From the NCBI RefSeq assembly GCF_000275825.1, contig NZ_JH719942.1, positions 813,600 to 877,599 of the forward strand: a stretch of DNA of 64,000 nucleotides. Reading direction: 5' to 3'. Below, in pieces: positions 59,285-64,000 of this stretch. The notes under the pieces were generated by a model that had not been told where the DNA came from, searched no databases, and saw nothing but the letters and a program-made list of their open reading frames with translations. This DNA is from Saprospira grandis DSM 2844. Its GTDB lineage: Bacteria; Bacteroidota; Bacteroidia; Chitinophagales; Saprospiraceae. Position 1 is the first letter of the stretch. Each line of letters starts with the position of its first letter. The position numbers and the translations under genes were made by a program.

Positions 59285-60814
59285 TTATTTTAAATCATCG
59301 ACCACCAACTTATAATTAGGATCTTCTATAACATTTACATCGACCACCTTATCGGCATTGGCCAAAAGTTTTCGGCAATCTTCAGAGAGGTGTTTGAGGT
59401 GGAGCTCCTTATTGGCTTTTTGGTAGCGCTCTGTTAGTTTATTGAGGGCCTCAATGGCCGACATATCGACCACTCGGCTTTCGGCAAAGTCAATAATAAT
59501 AACTTCGGGGTCATTTTGGACATCAAATTTCTCATTAAAGGTAGCCACAGAGCCAAAAAAGAGGGGGCCAAAAATTTCGTAATGCTTCTGGCCGTTTTCG
59601 TCGGTATACTTGCGGGCCCGAATCCGAACGGCGCTATCCCAAGCAAAAACCAAGGCCGAGATAATCACGCCCACTACTACGGCTAGGGCCAAATTATGCA
59701 AAACCAAAGTGACCACGGTAACCAGTATCATCACAAAAATATCGGATTTGGGCATCTTGTTGAAAACCGTAAAACTGGCCCATTCAAAGGTACCAATAGC
59801 CACCATAAACATCACACCAGCCAGAGCGGCAATGGGGAGTTGCTCAATCACGCCAGCGCCAAACATGATAAAAATGAGCAGCATTACGGCTGCTGTAATG
59901 CCCGACAAGCGAGCGCGGGCGCCACTAGAAATATTAATTAAACTTTGGCCCAACATAGCGCAACCGCCCATACCCGAAAAAAGGCCAGAGAGGATATTTG
60001 CGGTTCCCTGTGCCAGGGCTTCGCGGTTGCCAGAACCTCGGCTTTCGGTAATCTCGTCAATAATATTGAGGGTTAGCAAGCTCTCGATAAGGCCCACGGC
60101 GGCCACCACGCCTGCATAAGGCAAAATAATCTCTAAGGTTTTGAGGCTAAAGGGAACTTGGGGAATATGAAAGGGCGGAAAACTTCCCTGAATCGAGCTA
60201 ATATCACCCACTGTTTTAGTGTCGATACCCAGAATAGAGACCAGGCCAAAGACGGCCAAAATAGCCACCAAAGAAGAGGGAATAGCCCGAGTTAACTTAG
60301 GCAACAGCCAGATAATCAGCATAGAAAGGACCGTGAGGCCGAGCATCATCCAGATGTCACTGTCAATTACCCATTCGCCATCTTGCTTAAAATGGTCAAA
60401 TTGAGCGGTAAAAATGATAATGGCCAAGCCATTGACAAAACCAAAAATAACGGGATGCGGGACCAGCCGCATAAATTTGCCTAGGCGGAAAATCCCGGCC
60501 CCAATTTGGAAAATCCCGGCCAAAACAACGGCTGCAAAAACGTATTCGACCCCATGATGCAAGGCCAATTCGACAATCACCACCGCCACGGCGCCGGTTG
60601 CGCCAGAAATCATACCGGGCCGTCCGCCCAAAATAGCGGTAACGATTCCCATCATAAAAGCGGCATAGAGCCCTGTTAGCGGATTTAGGCCGGCAATCAT
60701 GGCAAAGGCTACGGCCTCGGGAATTAGGGCTAGGGCCACGGTTAGGCCCGAGAGTAATTCTTTTTGATAATCTACTTTTTGAGAGAGATCAAAGAGTTGA
60801 TATTTCTTTTTCAT
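59285..60814 (-). CDS. SulP-family anion transporter with STAS domain
   Basis: This 509-residue SLC26/SulP protein has an N-terminal signature GLTVALALIPEAVAFAMIAGLNPLTGLYAAFM, about 12-14 membrane helices to residue 385, and a C-terminal STAS domain (VIIDFAESRVVDMSAIEALNKL). It moves sulfate, bicarbonate or a similar anion across the inner membrane. The substrate cannot be fixed from sequence. The region from 60815 to the helicase start holds its promoter. Confidence 0.92.
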   Translation of the reverse strand: MKKKYQLFDLSQKVDYQKELLSGLTVALALIPEAVAFAMIAGLNPLTGLYAAFMMGIVTAILGGRPGMISGATGAVAVVIVELALHHGVEYVFAAVVLAGIFQIGAGIFRLGKFMRLVPHPVIFGFVNGLAIIIFTAQFDHFKQDGEWVIDSDIWMMLGLTVLSMLIIWLLPKLTRAIPSSLVAILAVFGLVSILGIDTKTVGDISSIQGSFPPFHIPQVPFSLKTLEIILPYAGVVAAVGLIESLLTLNIIDEITESRGSGNREALAQGTANILSGLFSGMGGCAMLGQSLINISSGARARLSGITAAVMLLIFIMFGAGVIEQLPIAALAGVMFMVAIGTFEWASFTVFNKMPKSDIFVMILVTVVTLVLHNLALAVVVGVIISALVFAWDSAVRIRARKYTDENGQKHYEIFGPLFFGSVATFNEKFDVQNDPEVIIIDFAESRVVDMSAIEALNKLTERYQKANKELHLKHLSEDCRKLLANADKVVDVNVIEDPNYKLVVDDLK

Positions 60815-61166
60815 CGCTTAAAACTATTGATTTTCAGTGGGTTATTTTTTCATTGGCCCAAGCTTGGGCAAAACGGCCACAAAACTAGGCTTTTTTGAAC
60901 AAAAGACCCTAAATAACTGAAAAACTTTGTCTTAACAGATGGCAGATTTAATATTAAATCTGCTAGGCAGAATACCGATTTTATCAATTTTAGGCTCAGT
61001 TCTGCAATATTTTACGCATCTTTGCGGCGAGCAATACCAAAAAAAACAATTGGATCAAGCTCAACTAATGATCATTTTGGCCTAAGGGCTCCTATTACTT
61101 TTGAATGAATTTGAGAAAGATTTTTGATGAAGGGGGCGAGTGGGTCGAGTTTAAATTAATACTACT
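60815..61166. other. Divergent intergenic region with two perfect palindromes
   Basis: About 350 bp between sulP and the helicase gene. It contains a perfect 14-bp palindrome GCCCAAGCTTGGGC (60856-60869), a perfect 22-bp palindrome with half-site GCAGATTTAAT (60942-60963) and a near -7 box CATCTTTG (about 61017-61024). No ORF. Confidence 0.6.
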
Positions 61167-62660
61167 TTGCTAACCTTCAAGGAGTTGGGCCTTTCGCAGC
61201 CCACGCTAAAAGCAATTGCGGAAATGGGATTTGAGAATCCTAGTGAAATTCAACATGAAGCTATTCCCGAACTACTAGAGCAGGACCGCGACTTTTTGGG
61301 CTTGGCCCAAACCGGAACCGGAAAAACCGCTGCTTTTGGTCTGCCGCTCATCGAGCGCATGGATAGCCAAATGCCCCTAACACAGGCATTGATCTTGGCC
61401 CCCACTCGAGAGTTGGGCCAACAGATTGCCAAACAACTGGCGCTTTTCGGAAAATACCAGCAGCGCGTTAATATGCTTGCCGTTTATGGTGGTGCTCCCA
61501 TCGTTAAACAACTCAAAGCGCTTCGCTCTGAGACGCAGCATATTATTATTGCTACGCCTGGCCGCTTGATCGATTTGCTCAAACGTGGCGCTGTAGACCT
61601 CAGAGGGTTGCGCTATTTGGTCCTCGATGAAGCCGATGAGATGCTCAATATGGGCTTTAAAGAAGATCTAGACGAAATTCTAGAATATACCGCTGAAGGC
61701 AAAAACCTTTGGTTGTTCTCTGCCACTATGTCTAAGGATATTAAGGGCATCGTAAAACGCTATATGACTAACCCCCTAGAGGTGCAGCTCAATAGCAAGC
61801 AAGAGGTCAATGAAAATATCGAACACCAATATGTAGGCCTACACTATAAGGATAAATCAGAGGCTTTGGGCCGTTTCCTAGATGCTCAACCTGATATGCG
61901 GGCCGTGGTTTTTTGCCGCACTCGTCGCAATACCCAAGAGCTAGCCGAGCTCTTAATCCAAAGAGGCTATACTGCCGATGCTTTGCATGGCGATTTGTCG
62001 CAGGCGCAACGAGATCAAGTAATGCGCCGCTTCCGCCAGCATAACTTGCAGATGCTTATCGCTACCGATATTGCCGCCCGTGGTATTGATGTTGATGATC
62101 TAACGCATGTTTTTCACTACCATTTGCCCGATGACCTTTCTTATTATACGCACCGAAGTGGCCGTACCGCTCGTGCAGGTAAAAAAGGCTTGTCGATCGC
62201 TTTTGTAGAAAAACGCGACTTCCACCGCCTTCGCCATATCGAAAAGATGTTGGGCCTCAAGATTAAGCAAGCAGATGTGCCTTCTGCAGAACTGATCCGC
62301 AACGAACGCCTCAAAACTTGGTGCAAAAATGTATCGGATCAATCTATCCGGGCCAACCTCACCGAGGAAATGAAGGAACAGGCCAATTTGCTTTTTGCTA
62401 ATCTCAGCAAAGAAGAGCTGATCGATAAGGTCCTCGCTCACGAATTGAGCAAAATCCAACTCGGCAAAATGGGCGCCCCTCAGTCTTTTTCTGAAAAAGG
62501 TGGAGGAGACCGTGGCCGCTCTGGCCGCAAAGATGGTCGCCGTGGTGGCTATAAAGGCAAGAAAAGAAGTGGAAGTGGAAGTGGAGGCGCTGGCAAAGGC
62601 CGCCCCAACGACCGCTTTAGTAGCTTCAAGAAAAAGAAGAAGAAAAGAGGGAAGTACTAA
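61167..62660 (+). CDS. DEAD-box RNA helicase (non-ATG start)
   Basis: The helicase core is complete: Q-motif FENPSEIQHEAIP, AQTGTGKT, PTRELGQQ, TPGR, DEAD, SAT, ATDIAARGIDV and HRSGRTARAG. The C-terminus is a Gly/Arg/Lys-rich tail from about residue 435. The frame opens after a stop at 61152 and has no ATG before the Q-motif: TTG at 61167 (LTFKELGLSQPT) is the best start, and an ATT at 61155 is the alternative. The next ATG would remove the start of the conserved helicase N-terminus. It is likely a CsdA/RhlE-type ribosome or cold-shock helicase. Confidence 0.92.
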   Translation: MLTFKELGLSQPTLKAIAEMGFENPSEIQHEAIPELLEQDRDFLGLAQTGTGKTAAFGLPLIERMDSQMPLTQALILAPTRELGQQIAKQLALFGKYQQRVNMLAVYGGAPIVKQLKALRSETQHIIIATPGRLIDLLKRGAVDLRGLRYLVLDEADEMLNMGFKEDLDEILEYTAEGKNLWLFSATMSKDIKGIVKRYMTNPLEVQLNSKQEVNENIEHQYVGLHYKDKSEALGRFLDAQPDMRAVVFCRTRRNTQELAELLIQRGYTADALHGDLSQAQRDQVMRRFRQHNLQMLIATDIAARGIDVDDLTHVFHYHLPDDLSYYTHRSGRTARAGKKGLSIAFVEKRDFHRLRHIEKMLGLKIKQADVPSAELIRNERLKTWCKNVSDQSIRANLTEEMKEQANLLFANLSKEELIDKVLAHELSKIQLGKMGAPQSFSEKGGGDRGRSGRKDGRRGGYKGKKRSGSGSGGAGKGRPNDRFSSFKKKKKKRGKY

Positions 62661-62682
62661 ACATCACTCCAACTTCTAAGTA

Positions 62683-62717
62683 AAAAACCTTCTCCAGTTT
62701 TTGGAGAAGGTTTTTCT
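62683..62717 (+). terminator. Terminator of the helicase gene
   Basis: AAAAACCTTCTCCA pairs with TGGAGAAGGTTTTT around GTTT, with a T-rich tail. Confidence 0.92.
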
Positions 62718-62723
62718 TTTTTT

Positions 62724-62838
62724 GGGGCCTCCCGCCTGCGGCGGGCGCTACGTTTCGGGGCTCGCTATTCGCTCGGCCCTGCGCAGGCTTCGCCAGCTTG
62801 GTCTGGCCCTACGGGCCTCCCCTGCACATCGCTAGGCC
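62724..62838 (+). repeat. Modular GC-rich intergenic repeat R21 (type A, forward)
   Basis: Head stem CCCGCC/GGCGGG, central stem GC-A-GGC/GCC-A-GC (one mismatch), third stem GGCCC/GGGCC, tail ACATCGCTAGGCC. Confidence 0.85.
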
Positions 62839-62863
62839 TGCGGGCCTTCGGCCCTGTAGGACT

Positions 62864-62899
62864 GCAAAAAGCGCTAAACCAGAAATTGGTTTAGCGCTC
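62864..62899 (-). terminator. Terminator of the Lrp/AsnC gene
   Basis: AGCGCTAAACCA pairs perfectly with TGGTTTAGCGCT around GAAAT, with an A-run on the left. Confidence 0.9.
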
Positions 62900-62923
62900 C
62901 TGCTGTCAATAGTAAGACAAAAC

Positions 62924-63421
62924 TTAGTGCTGATGCAACTTATCATAATTAAAAGGCAACAACTTAGAATCCTTCACAGTAGATAAAGTCATCAACGTCT
63001 TGAGCCGCTCAATCTCCTCAATTTTAGATAGGGTCTTGAACAAAAGCTGCTCATAAGTGGGAATATCCTTACAAACCAACTTCATCAAGAAATCAGCCTC
63101 ACCTGTAATAATATAGCACTCTACAATTTCGTCAATTTGATCCACCTTAGACAAAAAGCTCTCTAGGGCATTCTCTTTTTGCCAGGCCAAAGAAACCAAA
63201 ACAAAAGTCTTTACGCTAAGTCCCATAGCCGCAGGGGCCACCTGGGCATGATAACTCTCAATAATACCAGAGTTCTCTAACTTCTTTACTCGCTCCAAAG
63301 TAGGAGCTGGAGACAAACCAATTCGCTTCGATAGCTCCAAATTGGTAATCTTGCTGTTCTGCTGAAGAATCTTCAAAATCTTCAGGTCAATCTTATCCAA
63401 CTTATGATTTCCTGTTGGCAT
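62924..63421 (-). CDS. Lrp/AsnC-family transcriptional regulator
   Basis: This 165-residue protein has an N-terminal winged helix-turn-helix (LDKIDLKILKILQQNSKITN, then LELSKRIGLSPAPTLERVKK). The C-terminal RAM ligand domain (about 75-150) carries ECYIITGEADFLMKLVCKDI. It senses amino acids and controls their metabolism. The divergently placed neighbour looks like the end of a glutamate-dehydrogenase-family gene, which would fit regulation of amino-acid breakdown. Confidence 0.93.
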   Translation of the reverse strand: MPTGNHKLDKIDLKILKILQQNSKITNLELSKRIGLSPAPTLERVKKLENSGIIESYHAQVAPAAMGLSVKTFVLVSLAWQKENALESFLSKVDQIDEIVECYIITGEADFLMKLVCKDIPTYEQLLFKTLSKIEEIERLKTLMTLSTVKDSKLLPFNYDKLHQH

Positions 63422-63639
63422 AATGCGTTGTTTAGCAAAGGACTATTCGCCCTTTTGTTATAGTAATATATATCCTAATCTCAAACGGTATGGCTCAGGG
63501 CCAAATATCTATTTATATAGATACACAAAAATAGTCTTTTTTTTCTATTCCAAAAGTGCTTTACAGGAATTTAACAAAATAAAATTTTGTTTCACCTATT
63601 AAACTTCTACTTATACAGTAGTATTGTGTTAGTTGTTAC

Positions 63640-63666
63640 AAAAAAAGGAGGCCGAAGCCTCCTTTT
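63640..63666 (-). terminator. Terminator of the dehydrogenase-like gene
   Basis: AAAAGGAGGC pairs with GCCTCCTTTT around CGAA, with an A-run on the left. Confidence 0.9.
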
Positions 63667-63715
63667 CTTGTTGTTTGTTAGCGGTATAAACCAACTTTAA
63701 ATTGGTCAATTTTGG

Positions 63716-64000
63716 CTACGGCCAAATACCGAGAGACATATAATCTGCGCCAATTTTTCTAATGGCGTAAACAAGTGCCGCAGTACGTAGATCTGGAATA
63801 GCGGGGTTAGACTTCCAAGTAGCACGAATATTTTGGTAAGAAGTTACCATGGTTTCTTCTAGGCCAGAGCGCACAAGGTCCAGCTCATCGGCACCAGAAG
63901 TAAGCATACTTCTTTGGGCGGGGCTGAGGTCTTTGCCAGTCATTTCCAAAATCATATCGACCAAATGGGTGTAGCGATTCGAGGTGAAGCGCTTCTCCAT
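63716..64000 (-). CDS. C-terminal end of a Glu/Leu/Phe/Val dehydrogenase-like protein (partial)
   Basis: The frame runs off the right edge, so only the last 94 residues are seen; the Met at 63998-64000 is probably internal. The segment reads MEKRFTSNRYTHLVDMILEM, then DELDLVRSGLEETMVTSYQN, NPAIPDLRTAALVYAIRKIG and ends YMSLGIWP. From recall, this matches the C-terminal tail of Bacteroidota glutamate-dehydrogenase-family enzymes (SGLEDTM, NPAIPDLRTAA, YxxLGIFP). The Lrp regulator nearby supports an amino-acid role. The catalytic parts are outside the window. Confidence 0.65.
   Translation of the reverse strand: MEKRFTSNRYTHLVDMILEMTGKDLSPAQRSMLTSGADELDLVRSGLEETMVTSYQNIRATWKSNPAIPDLRTAALVYAIRKIGADYMSLGIWP

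Noticed and set aside
3081-62838. Repeats as a CRISPR array or as integron attC sites
   Set aside because: Units are dispersed singly with genes between them and have no spacers. attC end motifs and an integrase gene are not seen.

Overview
The window looks like chromosome of a Bacteroidota bacterium of the Saprospira type. The grounds are the Bacteroidota -7 promoter box (TAnnTTTG) upstream of many genes, SusC/CirA-type TonB-dependent receptors, a PorV/PorQ-type outer-membrane protein, DUF5689 and DUF2795 proteins, a fused MurF-alanine racemase, and mid-40s GC coding DNA broken by very GC-rich intergenic repeats. The genus is inference from recall, not from a search. I see no rRNA, tRNA, CRISPR array, prophage or transposase gene.

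Layout. 0-12 kb: a secreted CHAT/TPR protein, FtsK, a secreted protein, lipoyl synthase LipA, and a PorV/PorQ-like plus helix-hairpin-helix outer-membrane pair. 12-21 kb: an AraC regulator, a small cysteine-motif protein, two lipoproteins (one a decayed M48-type protease), a jelly-roll-like protein with a thioredoxin-like partner, an OmpA-like protein with cysteine repeats, and a subtilase. 21-31 kb: glutaryl-CoA dehydrogenase, a SpoU methyltransferase, a ketoacyl-synthase III, YchF, an acyl-CoA ligase, TonB, a VanZ-like protein and GcvH (a substrate of LipA). 31-41 kb: two TonB-dependent receptors, a secreted nuclease/phosphatase-fold enzyme and a DUF5689 lipoprotein, possibly one nucleic-acid or phosphate scavenging locus. 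41-49 kb: a membrane protein, a 967-residue coiled-coil protein, MiaE, FolP, a four-helix membrane protein and TrxB. 49-64 kb: MurF-Alr, HMG-CoA lyase, Dcd, DUF2795, RodA, a thioredoxin-like/peptidoglycan-binding fusion with an unknown partner, SulP, a DEAD-box helicase, an Lrp regulator and the end of a glutamate-dehydrogenase-like gene.

The most unusual content is between the genes. Nineteen units plus two fragments of a modular GC-rich repeat, one per about 3 kb and never inside a recognised gene, share near-invariant linkers. The stretches between the linkers are small hairpins whose stem sequence differs from copy to copy while pairing is kept. A second element, a 159-bp near-perfect long palindrome, sits in the tails of two of these repeats with recognisable empty sites elsewhere in the window. 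A third copy of 160 bp has different ends that still pair. These behave like a mobile or structured non-coding system that nothing in this window encodes an enzyme for.
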